The translations under genes were made by a program, and so were the position numbers. Shown here piece by piece: positions 48,101-56,841 of a DNA stretch of 64,000 nucleotides. Location: assembly GCF_030466405.1 (NCBI RefSeq), contig NZ_JAGGJF010000004.1:124001-188000 (forward strand), given 5' to 3'. The notes below the pieces were generated by a model. The model did no database searches, was not told where the DNA came from, and saw nothing but the letters and a program-made list of their open reading frames with translations. Source of the stretch: Pseudidiomarina terrestris (GTDB lineage Bacteria; Pseudomonadota; Gammaproteobacteria; Enterobacterales; Alteromonadaceae). Position 1 is the first letter of the stretch; the number at the start of each line of letters is the position of its first letter.

Positions 48101-48259
48101 GCGCAAGGTTACCGATGCGTTGGCGATAGCTTGCCCAGTGGCTTCACTAGTGACGACACCACGCAGACTTGATGAAGTTTCTTGAGCAGTTGCAGTCGCG
48201 GAGAGACCTATTGCTAGGGCAATTGCGGCAGCAATGCGGCTGGGATTTTTATTCAACAT
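45146..48259 (-). CDS. Oar-like TonB-dependent receptor, copy 1
   Basis: A 1037-residue outer-membrane receptor. After a signal peptide (to about 26) comes a carboxypeptidase-regulatory-like beta domain (about 30-115, SLRGVVTSEATGQAIANASV), a plug with VDGVRTNDNFGLNSSGYP and FTACNINAVTKSG, and a large barrel ending RLGFQYDF. This is the Oar-type architecture. I chose the ATG at 48259, which gives the signal peptide; the frame is open to 48466, inside tadA. A PhoB-like box stands upstream. It shares layout and many motifs with copy 2 at 48956-52207. Confidence 0.87.
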   Translation of the reverse strand: MLNKNPSRIAAAIALAIGLSATATAQETSSSLRGVVTSEATGQAIANASVTLRDERTGTTTTFSANDSGLFSARGLAVGGPYTLTVTDAMGNSEVVENVYLTLGETENVRVQVAQQTVERISVEGRRLTMTSGASSPASNFNLRDIQNQPAPNRDIKDVVQIDPRIYINETNARDIQCGGGNPRFNSLTVDGVRTNDNFGLNSSGYPTERMPFSYDAIEQVAVELAPFDVEYGGFTACNINAVTKSGENELFGSVFFDYTNDSLTGDELEGEPVNIGAFNEKRYGFNGGGALIKDKLFAFIAYEKLEGSDTFDRGPEDASVATPVQGVTQADLDRIAAIARNVYNFEPGGFPASLPVEDEKFLAKLDWYINQDHRASFTYNYNDGYSIAESDGDSDELEFSNHFYERGAEFNSYVAQLYSDWTYNFSTELRAGYSELENRVEPLGGNDIGEVQIRHNGNTIYLGADDSRHANKLAYDTSFYKLSGTYLLDDHTLTFGYEYESYDVFNLFIQEAQGEHRFNSIDDFESGLVDRLIYENAAGTNNPNDGAAQFEYAVNTLYGQDEYYFIDYDLTLTLGLRYDWYTTSDAPTLNQAFLDTYGFENTATLDGEGLIQPRLGVNWVVNDQLEVRGGFGLYSGGNPNVWLSNNYSNNGVTLYEANRFDVNLFDLDYGSGSPIIDVPVEMIDEVATAAGRGPVNALDPDFEIPNEWKFAVGATYVTENDYVLMADFLHTRKQDAAIIKDLRAEQSGTAPDGRPIYSRNGSDAFLLTNVDGDSGEQTSISFAVSKDHDWGFNWSLAYAWNKSEDVNPMTSSVAYSNYTSVATADAENPGIATSNYEIPHRFTFRGTYTKEFFSGYDTTFSLFGSANKGRPYSFTMNAPVGDITRGRSLLYVPTGENDSNVAWGDDLTSSDIQEFLAFIEESGLSQYAGGIAPRNEFNSDWWHKVDLKVEQELPGFMQDHKSRVYFVVDNFTNMLNDDWGVLYETSFPRSVNVAEVGINDQNQWVFEDITPRINQVQGRAGQPSLWSVRLGFQYDF

Positions 48260-48311
48260 GATGTTGCTTTCCTGGGTTGTGGTTAAGATGTTTAGCGTTC
48301 CTGGTCCACAA

Positions 48312-48345
48312 AGCTTAGTAACCTTGTGTGACAGTTTGATGAAAT
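48312..48345 (-). promoter_or_regulatory. PhoB-type promoter of Oar-like receptor copy 1
   Basis: Read on the minus strand: ATTTCAT (48345-48339), then CTGTCAC (48334-48328) 11 bp on, then after 10 nt TAAGCT (48317-48312). The -10 matches only three of six consensus positions, so this is the weakest of the eight. The ATG is at 48259. Confidence 0.55.
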
Positions 48346-48389
48346 AGTAGTCAAAAATGAGCAGGTTCACATCATTTTTTACGTTCTGA

Positions 48390-48851
48390 CTATTTAGCCG
48401 CCTTTTTCCGGCGTTTACGGAAGAAATCCTGCAAGATCGCTGCGCACTCCTGTTCCAGCACGCCACCGAACACGTCGACCTTGTGGTTCATCGAGGCATG
48501 ATTTAATACTTCAATGGCCGTGCCAGTGGCGCCCGTTCGCGGATCGAACGCGCCAAAAATCAGAGTTTTAACCCGCGCATGAGTAATTAACCCAGCGCAC
48601 ATAGCGCAGGGTTCCAGAGAAACATACAAAGTGGTATCGACCAGCCGGTAATTGGCAAGGTGTTGTCCGGCGGCACGAATGGCCTGAGCTTCAGCGTGCG
48701 CTGAAGGGTCGTTGCGGCGAATAACCTCATTGAAGCCTTCACCAATAATCTGGTTGTTGTAGACGAGGACGGCGCCAACCGGCACTTCTCCGAATTGTTC
48801 GGCGTGGTGGGCGAGTTCTAAAGCGCGGCGCATGTAGCGTTCGTGTTCCAT
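48390..48851 (-). CDS. tadA: tRNA-specific adenosine deaminase
   Basis: A 153-residue zinc enzyme that changes A34 to inosine in tRNA-Arg. The catalytic site is HAEAQA (zinc His and proton-shuttle Glu) plus PCAMC (zinc cysteines). It ends in a basic tail RKRRKKAAK. The ATG at 48851 is chosen; a TTG at 48857 is also in frame. It lies between two Oar-like receptor genes on the same strand and has no functional link to them. Confidence 0.96.
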   Translation of the reverse strand: MEHERYMRRALELAHHAEQFGEVPVGAVLVYNNQIIGEGFNEVIRRNDPSAHAEAQAIRAAGQHLANYRLVDTTLYVSLEPCAMCAGLITHARVKTLIFGAFDPRTGATGTAIEVLNHASMNHKVDVFGGVLEQECAAILQDFFRKRRKKAAK

Positions 48852-48886
48852 TCGCAATCCCGTTTGCCAGCAATGACGGGCATTCT

Positions 48887-48918
48887 AAAAAAAAGCCCCC
48901 GCGAAAGCGAGGGCTTTT
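48887..48918 (-). terminator. Terminator after Oar-like receptor copy 2
   Basis: On the minus strand a stem AAAAGCCCTCGC / GCGGGGGCTTTT (one mismatch, TTTC loop) ends in a run of eight T. It separates receptor copy 2 from tadA. Confidence 0.88.
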
Positions 48919-48955
48919 GGTACATTTCTGTACTTTGTTGTGGCGCGGAGCCAGC

Positions 48956-51900
48956 TTAGAAGCGGTAACGGATACCGATCTTCGCCTGCCAGGTCGAGCG
49001 CTCTGGGAGGTAACGCGTCGGAGCCTGGGTGACTACGTCAAAGGCACGGCTGTTGTAAGGCACGCCATAAACGTACTGACCGTCATCGTTGATGGTCGCA
49101 CTTACCAGTTCGCGAACGTTATCGCCGTAAGGTAATACGTGCTTCTGGCCAGCTTCTTTATCAAAGATAGCAATCAGGTTACGAACGTTGATGTAAAGCT
49201 CACCTTTGTGACCTTCAACAAAACCTGGTAATTCCTGAGTGAATTTGAAATCCAGGTTTGTGGTCCAGGGGCCGCGCTCAGTGTTACGTGGCAAGTAACC
49301 ACCTTCGTAACCTTCAAGGCCTGCACGTTGCAGATAGTCCATGAACTGCTCGTAGCTAAAGTTATTCTCGTACGCGACAGCAGGATCGTTAGGTCCAGTC
49401 GGGATGTACGGCAGGTACACAGACGATTGACCTAAAGTACCAAACGGCTGGTTACCAAAGCTTACGTCGCCATAGCTGTCATACACATAACCCCATGGAC
49501 GACCTGAGTAACGTTCCCAGAACAGACCGAAGGTTGAAGTGTAGCCACTGAAGAGCTCAGTTTTGTACGTGACGTCAGCCATGAAACGGTGCTCAACCTG
49601 ATAGGATGCAGTACCTGGGCGGACGTTCTGACGATCGATAGCAACCGGGAAGCGATAGTTTGAGATGGCAGTGCTTGAGCTACCCGCAACGGCTTCTTCG
49701 ATGTCCTGATTGGTGTAGCTGGTACGGAAGCTAAAGCCGTTATCCCATGCTTTCCCTAAGGTGGTGGTAAAGATTTGGCTCTTACCGCCGTCACCATTAG
49801 TTAACAGCAAGTCATAACGCTGTACGTTACCGTGGTCGCCGACACTCATTGGTTCGTGATCGTCGAGGGGATCGTCAACAACGTACAGAATACGGCCGCC
49901 GTCAATCGTGGTACGTGGATTACCGTCTTCGTCCAGTAAAGGTACGCGAGTCAGGTCTTTCCACTGTACGTCATCTTTACGACGGGTATAGATGTACTCA
50001 ACACTTGCAAACCAGTCATCACCTAGCACAGGAATGCTGAAGTTGTTGAAATCTACGCCTAAGCTGCCACGCCAGTCTGACGGCAGGTCAAATTCCGGGT
50101 CAATTGCATTGACGTAACCGTCAGCAATCAAGCCGTCTTGCACCGCTTGTGGAACCTGGGTTGGGTCGACATTATCGAAGAACACAGACCAAGGCACATC
50201 AGACAAGAAGCGGTCAAACTGTGAGAAGGTCTCACCGTTGTTAGTATACGAGTTCGATACCCATACATTTGGACGACCACCTGCATAGCGACCAACGCCA
50301 CCGCGCACACGAACATCATCCGTTAACTGATACTTGAACCCCAAGCGTGGTAAGAACAGGTCTTTACCATCAAGGTTTTCAGTGTTCGAGATGTTGTAAC
50401 GGGCAGCGAACTTCTCGTTGTACACCGGCTTGTCTTCAGCGTGCATACGCTCATAGCGCAAACCAAACATCAACTCTAAGTCCCACGTTGGCTGCCAGGT
50501 ATCCTGAATGTAAAGCGCCTGGGTACCCTGCGTGAAGTTAGCCGCGGCATCGTTGATGTCGCCCGTGAGGCTGCCTGCGTAATAAAATGCGCCGGCTTCG
50601 CGGTTTTCGAAGTCTTCGATACTGTCGAATTCCCATGAGCCCAGAGCGTTTTGTACGAACAGGTTATAGATATCGGTTTCAGAGAAAGCATAACCAAAGC
50701 CAATCGCGTGATCGCCTAACAGGTATTCACCATTCGCCTGGAATTCCAGGGTAGAGTTCTCACCTTCGTTGGCGTGGCGCGAGTAGTCTGGGCCAAACTC
50801 AATAGCGTTGCGGCCACCAACTTCGACCGTCACCATACCCATGGTACGACCGTTCAACGGATCCTGGTTAGCTTCAACATTCTTGTACGACAACTTGATG
50901 TCGCTGGAGAAGTTTGAATTCCAGTTTGAATACACCTGAAGCGCATAAGCGTCGAGGATTTGCTCGTTGTTGTACCAGCTTGAAGAAAGCGTCAGCGTAC
51001 CATCGCCGCCGTACTGGTTACGAATTGAGTTGCCATCAGTGTGCTGGTAAGTGAAGGCTGCACGGTGCTCGTTGCTGATGTTCCAGTCAAGTTTCACCAA
51101 CAGTTTTTCATCTTCTTCTTCAGCCGGGATATCCCAACCGCCAAGCTGCTCGTCAGTCAGACCATACACGTCACGCGCAATCGCCAGAACTTGTTCCAGT
51201 TCTTCGGTCGTGATGTTGGCAATGTTGGCCGCGTCAGAACCGATAGGACCACGGTAAGGAGCGTTGGTCTCGTCTTGCGTCTCGTAGTTTACGTAGAAGA
51301 ACAATTTATCTTTAATGACAGGGCCGCCAAGGCTGATACCAAGCGTCTTTTCTTCGTAATCGACATTCGGTGGCAGAGCATCTTCATCGTATTTTGATGC
51401 TTCAGCGTCGCCAGCAAGACTGTCACTGGTGTACTGATAGAAAACTGAGCCTTTAAGCTCGTTGGTACCAGATTTGGTTACCGCGTTAACTTTGGCACCG
51501 GTGAAGTTGGTGTCTTTTGCGTTGAAAGGTACAACATCAACAGTGATCTGCTCAATCGCGTCGATAGAAATAGGTGAACCCTGAGTAGGGTAACCATTGC
51601 TGTTCAGACCAAAGTCATCGTTTTGCGCGATACCATCAACTGTGATTGAGTTGTAGCGTGGATTATTACCAGCAACAACCAGTTGATCACCGTCACCCAG
51701 TTGGGTTGCTAGTGGGTTCAAGCGGACAATTTCTTTCAGGTCACGGCTATAGGTTGGTAACGCTTCAATTTGCTCTTCACCGAATGAGCTGCTTGAACCG
51801 TTATTCAGCTGTGCGTAGTTAATTGCCTGACCGGTTACGGTAATGCGCTCAACATCATTGGCTTCAAGCTGTGCATTTAAACGGAAGGTCTCACCAAGTT

Positions 51901-52207
51901 TCAGGAACACTTCTGAATACTGGGCGTCCTGATAAACGTCTGAGTCTAAGGTGATGCGGTAGGGACCGCCGACACGCAGACCGCTGGCAATAAAAGTACC
52001 AGAGTTATCGGTGGTAACTTCGGTTCGGGAACCTGAAGGTACGTGCTCAATAACAACTTTGGTATTGGCAGCGCCACTACCTTGTGGGCCTAAAATTTCA
52101 CCACGTAAAGACGCCGAAGTGTCTTGTGCTACTGCTGTTGCTGAGGCCAAGCCTAAAGCAACTGCGATAGCACTTGCGGTGCGGGAAAATCGCAGAGATG
52201 TTGTCAT
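48956..52207 (-). CDS. Oar-like TonB-dependent receptor, copy 2 (PhoB-type promoter)
   Basis: A 1083-residue outer-membrane receptor with signal peptide (to about 28, ATAVAQ), a carboxypeptidase-regulatory-like domain (SLRGEILGPQGSGAANTKVV), a plug containing VDGIAQNDDFGLNSNGYPT and GAKVNAVTKSG, and a barrel ending KIGIRYRF. It shares architecture with copy 1 but the two have clearly diverged, including in the putative ligand-facing segments. The ATG at 52207 gives the signal peptide. It has the best-formed Pho promoter of the two. Confidence 0.88.
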   Translation of the reverse strand: MTTSLRFSRTASAIAVALGLASATAVAQDTSASLRGEILGPQGSGAANTKVVIEHVPSGSRTEVTTDNSGTFIASGLRVGGPYRITLDSDVYQDAQYSEVFLKLGETFRLNAQLEANDVERITVTGQAINYAQLNNGSSSSFGEEQIEALPTYSRDLKEIVRLNPLATQLGDGDQLVVAGNNPRYNSITVDGIAQNDDFGLNSNGYPTQGSPISIDAIEQITVDVVPFNAKDTNFTGAKVNAVTKSGTNELKGSVFYQYTSDSLAGDAEASKYDEDALPPNVDYEEKTLGISLGGPVIKDKLFFYVNYETQDETNAPYRGPIGSDAANIANITTEELEQVLAIARDVYGLTDEQLGGWDIPAEEEDEKLLVKLDWNISNEHRAAFTYQHTDGNSIRNQYGGDGTLTLSSSWYNNEQILDAYALQVYSNWNSNFSSDIKLSYKNVEANQDPLNGRTMGMVTVEVGGRNAIEFGPDYSRHANEGENSTLEFQANGEYLLGDHAIGFGYAFSETDIYNLFVQNALGSWEFDSIEDFENREAGAFYYAGSLTGDINDAAANFTQGTQALYIQDTWQPTWDLELMFGLRYERMHAEDKPVYNEKFAARYNISNTENLDGKDLFLPRLGFKYQLTDDVRVRGGVGRYAGGRPNVWVSNSYTNNGETFSQFDRFLSDVPWSVFFDNVDPTQVPQAVQDGLIADGYVNAIDPEFDLPSDWRGSLGVDFNNFSIPVLGDDWFASVEYIYTRRKDDVQWKDLTRVPLLDEDGNPRTTIDGGRILYVVDDPLDDHEPMSVGDHGNVQRYDLLLTNGDGGKSQIFTTTLGKAWDNGFSFRTSYTNQDIEEAVAGSSSTAISNYRFPVAIDRQNVRPGTASYQVEHRFMADVTYKTELFSGYTSTFGLFWERYSGRPWGYVYDSYGDVSFGNQPFGTLGQSSVYLPYIPTGPNDPAVAYENNFSYEQFMDYLQRAGLEGYEGGYLPRNTERGPWTTNLDFKFTQELPGFVEGHKGELYINVRNLIAIFDKEAGQKHVLPYGDNVRELVSATINDDGQYVYGVPYNSRAFDVVTQAPTRYLPERSTWQAKIGIRYRF

Positions 52208-52292
52208 CTTTCTAAATTTCCTGGGTTGTGGTTTGAAAAAAAATTTGAAAGGCATTACCGCTTGATGTTGAGCCTTAAATAAAGTCGTAGCT

Positions 52293-52326
52293 TTTATAAC
52301 ACTTGAACGTGTCAAAAATGTGACAG
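52293..52326 (-). promoter_or_regulatory. PhoB-type promoter of Oar-like receptor copy 2
   Basis: Minus strand: CTGTCAC (52326-52320), ATTT spacer, TTGACAC (52315-52309), then 10 nt and TATAAA (52298-52293), five of six consensus positions. The orientation and spacing fit the receptor rather than the divergent phosphoesterase, which has no such spacing on the plus strand. Confidence 0.78.
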
Positions 52327-52433
52327 CATTTTAATCAAAAGCGATTAGAATTGCACCGATTTTCTGGAACGAATACAGTAAGATTTTGTCTCAGCGCACT
52401 TGCGGATTACTGACATTAAGGATGGTAGACTCG

Positions 52434-53630
52434 ATGAAGCCAGTCACGCTCGGAGTTACAGCTTTATTTATTGGTTTCTTAACTGGATGTGATATGCCAC
52501 AAAAAACACCAAAACCGCCTACGACACTCCGTGTCGCTACTTTCAATGTCAGCATGGATGCCTCAAATTACATTGCGGTCGAGGATTTGCAGACGGAGGG
52601 GAATAAGGCTTTGCCAAAAGCGCTGGCCGATGGCCATTCGCAAATTCAGGCGATCGCAGAAATTATCCAGCATACCCGTCCGGATATCTTGGTTTTAAAT
52701 GAGTTTGATTACCTGCCGGATGAAAATGTCGTAGCCACGTTTCAGGAGAATTACCTGGCGGTCAGTCAAAACGGCGAAGCTCCCATTGACTATCCTTATC
52801 ACTATTACGCACCGGTCAACACGGGGCGGCCAAGTCCTTTTGATTTGAATCGTGATGGCACCGCCAGTGGCACCGGGGATGATGCCTGGGGCTATGGCAA
52901 TTATCCGGGCCAGTATGGAATGCTGGTGCTCTCCCGGTTTCCTATCAATAAAGAAGAGAGTCGCACTTTCCAGTATTTTCTCTGGCGCGACCTCCCCGGC
53001 GCTTTGCAACCGCTGGTACCGAACACCTATGAGCCCTGGTTTAGCCCCGCCGCTTGGGCGGAGATGCCGCTAAGCTCAAAATCCCATTGGGATGTGGTGG
53101 CTGAAGTAAATGGCTTCGACTTACATTTGCTGGTGAGCCATCCTACGCCGCCAGTATTTGATGGCGAGGAAAATCGCAACGGCCGCCGCAATTTCGATGA
53201 AATACGCTTCTGGAAGGAGTACATTGGTCGCGCATCGACTGATTTCATTTACGACGATCAGGGCCGACGGGGTGGACTAGGGGATGAACAGCGGTTTGTG
53301 ATTTTAGGCGACTTAAACGCATCGATCGAAAGTGATGACAATTTACCTGGCGCGATCGAGCAACTGCTTGAGAACCCGCTCATTCAGGGTGAGTTCGTGC
53401 CGATCAGTGCCGGAGGTGCAGAACACACACCGGATAATCCTCTGGCTGAGCAACATACCGCAAGCTGGCGCAAGCGTGCGGATTACGCATTACCTTCGGC
53501 CTATGGGATTAAGATCATCGACGGTGGTGTATTTTGGCCGACGCCTTCATCACCTAAGGCGCAATTGATGGACGGCCGGGAAGCGTCATCCGATCATCGA
53601 CTGGTATGGATTGACATCCAATTGCAGTAA
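52434..53630 (+). CDS. Endonuclease/exonuclease/phosphatase-family lipoprotein
   Basis: A 398-residue secreted protein of the DNase I-like fold with a lipoprotein signal (GFLTGC, Cys18). Catalytic motifs can be followed in order: LNEFDYLP (Glu), GMLVLSRFP, VSHPTPP (His), ILGDLNASI (Asp/Asn) and SSDHRLVWI (Asp/His). These enzymes cut phosphodiester or phosphomonoester bonds. Its place immediately before phoB suggests release of phosphate from external organic phosphate or DNA, but no Pho box with proper spacing was found on its strand. The ATG at 52434 was preferred to those at 52386 and 52422. Confidence 0.82.
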   Translation: MKPVTLGVTALFIGFLTGCDMPQKTPKPPTTLRVATFNVSMDASNYIAVEDLQTEGNKALPKALADGHSQIQAIAEIIQHTRPDILVLNEFDYLPDENVVATFQENYLAVSQNGEAPIDYPYHYYAPVNTGRPSPFDLNRDGTASGTGDDAWGYGNYPGQYGMLVLSRFPINKEESRTFQYFLWRDLPGALQPLVPNTYEPWFSPAAWAEMPLSSKSHWDVVAEVNGFDLHLLVSHPTPPVFDGEENRNGRRNFDEIRFWKEYIGRASTDFIYDDQGRRGGLGDEQRFVILGDLNASIESDDNLPGAIEQLLENPLIQGEFVPISAGGAEHTPDNPLAEQHTASWRKRADYALPSAYGIKIIDGGVFWPTPSSPKAQLMDGREASSDHRLVWIDIQLQ

Positions 53631-53683
53631 TTTTCACAAAATTGTCGTAGATTCATAAAAGTGTCATACATTACAGTAATAAT
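53631..53683 (+). promoter_or_regulatory. PhoB-type promoter of phoBR (autoregulation)
   Basis: Two repeat pairs: TTTTCAC (53631) with TTGTCGT (53642), and GATTCAT (53650) with GTGTCAT (53661), each 11 bp apart. A -10 AATAAT (53678-53683) follows after 10 nt. The phoB ATG is at 53716. Confidence 0.78.
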
Positions 53684-53715
53684 CGACGCAGCTTGAACAC
53701 GACTAGGTGAAAAAG

Positions 53716-54402
53716 ATGTCAAGAAAAATACTGATCGTTGAAGATGAAGCTCCCATTCGGGAAATGTTGAGTTTTGTCATGGAACAGCATGGTTATCAGG
53801 CTGTGGAAGCGGGCGACTACCAGGTTGCGTTGGAGAAAATCACTGAACCCTTTCCTGATATGATTCTACTGGACTGGATGATACCGGGCGGTTCGGGTAT
53901 TCAGTTAGCGAAAAAACTAAAAAGTGATGATTTCACGCGCGGTATCCCGATTATTATGCTGACCGCGCGAGGCGAAGAAGAAGATAAAATTCGCGGCCTG
54001 GAAGTAGGTGCCGATGATTATATTACTAAGCCCTTTTCCCCTAAGGAGCTGATGGCCCGCATGCGCGCAGTCTTTCGTCGTGTGGCACCGACAGTATTGG
54101 ATGAGCCGCTGGAGATCGAAGGTCTTAATCTAGACCCCGTGTCCCACCGGGTCAGTGCCTATAACGACCGATTGGATATGGGCCCCACCGAATTTAAATT
54201 ACTGCATTTCTTTATGACGCACCCTGAACGCGTGTATAGTCGTGAGCAACTCTTAGATCACGTCTGGGGAACCAACGTTTATGTCGAAGATCGCACCGTT
54301 GATGTCCATATTCGCCGCTTACGCAAAGCTATTGAAATGCATGGCCACGACCGTTTGGTGCAGACCGTCCGGGGCGTGGGTTATCGCTTCTCCAGTCGCT
54401 AG
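53716..54402 (+). CDS. phoB: Phosphate-regulon response regulator PhoB
   Basis: A 228-residue OmpR-type regulator. The receiver domain has the acid pocket Glu9/Asp10, phospho-acceptor Asp53 in LLDWMIPGG, Thr83 and Lys105 in DYITKPF. The C-terminal winged-helix domain has [30 protein letters not shown] and VRGVGYRFS. When phosphorylated by PhoR it binds Pho boxes and contacts sigma-70. I chose the ATG at 53716 behind AGGTG, matching the E. coli length; a GTG at 53707 is also in frame. phoR follows after 19 nt. Confidence 0.98.
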   Translation: MSRKILIVEDEAPIREMLSFVMEQHGYQAVEAGDYQVALEKITEPFPDMILLDWMIPGGSGIQLAKKLKSDDFTRGIPIIMLTARGEEEDKIRGLEVGADDYITKPFSPKELMARMRAVFRRVAPTVLDEPLEIEGLNLDPVSHRVSAYNDRLDMGPTEFKLLHFFMTHPERVYSREQLLDHVWGTNVYVEDRTVDVHIRRLRKAIEMHGHDRLVQTVRGVGYRFSSR

Positions 54403-54421
54403 CTTGGTTCGGTAACTCTAG

Positions 54422-55732
54422 ATGGATAAGAACTACTCGACGGTCTTTATCGTGCGCGGTTTTCTCTGGTTTGCAGTGCCGTTGGGCGTGATTGGTTGGT
54501 TGATCGGCTTCTTCTGGCAGACCTTAAGCCTGGGATTGCTGGCGATTCTCGCTTGGCATTATTACTTTCAGTATAAACTCGTCGACTGGCTGTGGAATCG
54601 TCGAACTTTGCTGCCACCAAGTGCACCGGGCAGTTGGAGCTATATCTACGATGGTATTTATCGCACCCAGCGACGCAGTCAGCAACGCCGTCGTGCACTG
54701 GCACGAATTTTACGCCGGTTTCGGGAAGCCTCCGAGGCCATCCCTGATGCAGCCATCGTATTTCGTCGCGATGGCGCCCTGATCTGGTGCAATAAGCTTG
54801 GACAATTTCATTTTGGCTTAAAGTGGCCAGCCGATACTGGCATTCGCCTGTCGAATTTGATCCGTCATCCCGAGTTCATCAGTTATTTGCAAAAAGGCGA
54901 CTTTAGTGACGAAATCTACCTGCCGTCTCCGGTGCGGGATGAGGTCGAGCTGGAGATCCGCATCATGCCTTACAGCGAGGATCAGTATCTGTTGATGGCA
55001 CGGGACGTCACCCAACTGCGGCAACTAGAGCAAATGCGCAAAGAATTTGTTGCCAATGTTTCCCATGAGCTGAAGACACCGCTGACGGTGATTCAGGGGT
55101 ATCTGGAGATGGTGAACGAAGATCCCGCGGCAATGCCGCCAGCGCTGTTGCAGAAAGCCGTAACTGACATGGTCGGGCAAAGCACACGGATGCGCAATCT
55201 TGTCGATCAATTACTGTCATTGTCGCGAATGGACTCCGCGCGAGGCGATATTTTCGATAAGGTGGTACCTGTTCCTGACCTGCTCAAACGGCTGCAACGA
55301 GATGCTGAGCAATTAAATACAGCAAAGCAGCATGAGCTGGTTTTCGAGCTATCCGATCAATCCATGTTTGGCCATGAAGATGAACTGCGCAGCGTATTTT
55401 CTAACCTTATCACCAATGCGATTCATTACACCCAGCCCGAAGGACGTATTGTGGTGCGTTGGCAGCCAGTGGGTAAGCAAATGGAGTTTAGCGTGAGCGA
55501 TAATGGCCCGGGAATACCTGCGGAACATATCCCACGCATTACCGAGCGCTTTTATCGCATCGATAAAGATCGCAATAGCAGTAAAGGCGGTTCAGGTTTG
55601 GGGCTGGCAATTGTGAAACAGGCCATTGATCATCATCATTGTAAGCTGTCGATTAACTCTGTCGTAGGCAGAGGCTCGACCTTTATCGTGCGGGTTCCGG
55701 AAGAGCTGGTGGTCGGCAAGCCAGCCGCATGA
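54422..55732 (+). CDS. phoR: Phosphate-regulon sensor kinase PhoR
   Basis: A 436-residue kinase with two N-terminal helices (about 10-50) and no large periplasmic domain, a linker, a PAS-like domain (about 100-195) and a HisKA/ATPase core with His215 in VANVSHELKTPLT. The ATPase motifs are NLITNAIHYT, SVSDNGPGIP and GSGLGLAIVKQA. The lack of a periplasmic domain fits sensing through PstSCAB-PhoU rather than free phosphate. Its last codons overlap upstream-facing repeats of the pstS promoter region. Confidence 0.96.
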   Translation: MDKNYSTVFIVRGFLWFAVPLGVIGWLIGFFWQTLSLGLLAILAWHYYFQYKLVDWLWNRRTLLPPSAPGSWSYIYDGIYRTQRRSQQRRRALARILRRFREASEAIPDAAIVFRRDGALIWCNKLGQFHFGLKWPADTGIRLSNLIRHPEFISYLQKGDFSDEIYLPSPVRDEVELEIRIMPYSEDQYLLMARDVTQLRQLEQMRKEFVANVSHELKTPLTVIQGYLEMVNEDPAAMPPALLQKAVTDMVGQSTRMRNLVDQLLSLSRMDSARGDIFDKVVPVPDLLKRLQRDAEQLNTAKQHELVFELSDQSMFGHEDELRSVFSNLITNAIHYTQPEGRIVVRWQPVGKQMEFSVSDNGPGIPAEHIPRITERFYRIDKDRNSSKGGSGLGLAIVKQAIDHHHCKLSINSVVGRGSTFIVRVPEELVVGKPAA

Positions 55733-55802
55733 CAGAAAATTGGCAGAAATATGACACCAATTGCGTGTTTGTCATTAAAATGTCACATTGACCATCTACA
55801 CT
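55729..55802 (+). promoter_or_regulatory. PhoB-type promoter of pstS with an opposing repeat array
   Basis: Core box TTGTCAT (55769) and ATGTCAC (55780), 11 bp apart, followed after 10 nt by TACACT (55797-55802). Upstream are ATGACAG (55729), TTGGCAG (55740) and ATGACAC (55751), 11 bp apart; their reverse complements resemble Pho repeats on the other strand. The pstS ATG is at 55857. Confidence 0.75.
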
Positions 55803-55856
55803 CTCCAGTGTCACTTGAACAATAGCTGTATCACAGCTCTGACGATTGGAGTCATT

Positions 55857-56828
55857 ATGAAAGTTAAATCAATTCTTCTTGCTTTAGGTTTAGCGGGTGT
55901 TGTTGCTACTTCAGCACACGCACAAAAACCAACCGACAACCTTCCTGAATACGAGAAAGTAAGTGGCCTGTCAGGCAACTTATCATCTGTTGGATCAGAT
56001 ACTCTGGCCAACATGATGACCTTCTGGGCGGAGGAGTTTAAGCGCCTTTACCCGAACGTGAACATCCAGATTCAAGCTGCGGGCTCATCTACTGCGCCAC
56101 CAGCGCTGACGGAAGGTACTTCGAACTTCGGCCCTATGAGCCGCAATATGAAGTCCAAAGAAATCGAGGCCTTTGAAAAGCGCCATGGTTACAAACCGAC
56201 GCCTGTGCGTGTTGCCATCGATGCGCTGGCTGTGTTTGTGCACAAAGATAACCCGATCCAAGGCATGACCATTGCTGAAGTTGATGCGGTATTCAGTTCA
56301 ACCCGTCTGTGTGGCGCTACCAGTCAGGTACAGCGCTGGGGTGACCTGGGTCTTGAAGGCAGCTGGGCTGGCCGTGACCTGCAGCTTTACGGTCGTAACT
56401 CAGTGTCTGGTACCTATGGCTACTTTAAAGATATCGCATTATGTGGCGGTGATTTCCGTGCCAACGTAAATGAGCAGCCTGGTTCTGCTTCAGTGGTGCA
56501 GTCGGTATCAACCTCTTTGAATGCTATCGGCTACTCTGGTATTGGCTACATGACCTCTGGCGTGAAAACGGTGCCTTTGGCAGTTGCTGAAGGTGAGGAA
56601 TATGTGGACGCGACGACTGAGAGTGCCTTAGCTGGTAAGTACCCACTCGCGCGCTTCCTGGTGGTGTATGTGAACAAACACCCGAATAAGCCATTAGACC
56701 CGGCAACGGCCGAGTTTTTGAAAATGGTGCTGTCAAAAACTGGACAAGAGATTGTTGATAAAGACGGTTACATTCCTTTGCCAAAAGTTGTAGTTGAGCA
56801 AGAGCTGGAAAAGCTTGGCTTAAACTAA
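55857..56828 (+). CDS. pstS: Periplasmic phosphate-binding protein PstS
   Basis: A 323-residue periplasmic protein with a signal peptide ([20 protein letters not shown], cut after about 22). Phosphate-contacting segments are [21 protein letters not shown] and [13 protein letters not shown]. It captures phosphate for the Pst transporter. The ATG at 55857 gives a proper signal peptide; an upstream frame starts at 55788. It is the first gene of the locus and is followed by its own terminator, which should let it be expressed more than pstCAB. Confidence 0.96.
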   Translation: MKVKSILLALGLAGVVATSAHAQKPTDNLPEYEKVSGLSGNLSSVGSDTLANMMTFWAEEFKRLYPNVNIQIQAAGSSTAPPALTEGTSNFGPMSRNMKSKEIEAFEKRHGYKPTPVRVAIDALAVFVHKDNPIQGMTIAEVDAVFSSTRLCGATSQVQRWGDLGLEGSWAGRDLQLYGRNSVSGTYGYFKDIALCGGDFRANVNEQPGSASVVQSVSTSLNAIGYSGIGYMTSGVKTVPLAVAEGEEYVDATTESALAGKYPLARFLVVYVNKHPNKPLDPATAEFLKMVLSKTGQEIVDKDGYIPLPKVVVEQELEKLGLN

Positions 56829-56841
56829 GGTCAAAGTCAGT

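Noticed and set aside
52309-52326. Pho-like box considered as a plus-strand promoter for the phosphoesterase gene
   Set aside because: On the plus strand the nearest -10 (TAGAAT at 52346) is 19 nt from the box, not 10, whereas the minus-strand reading gives exact geometry for the receptor.
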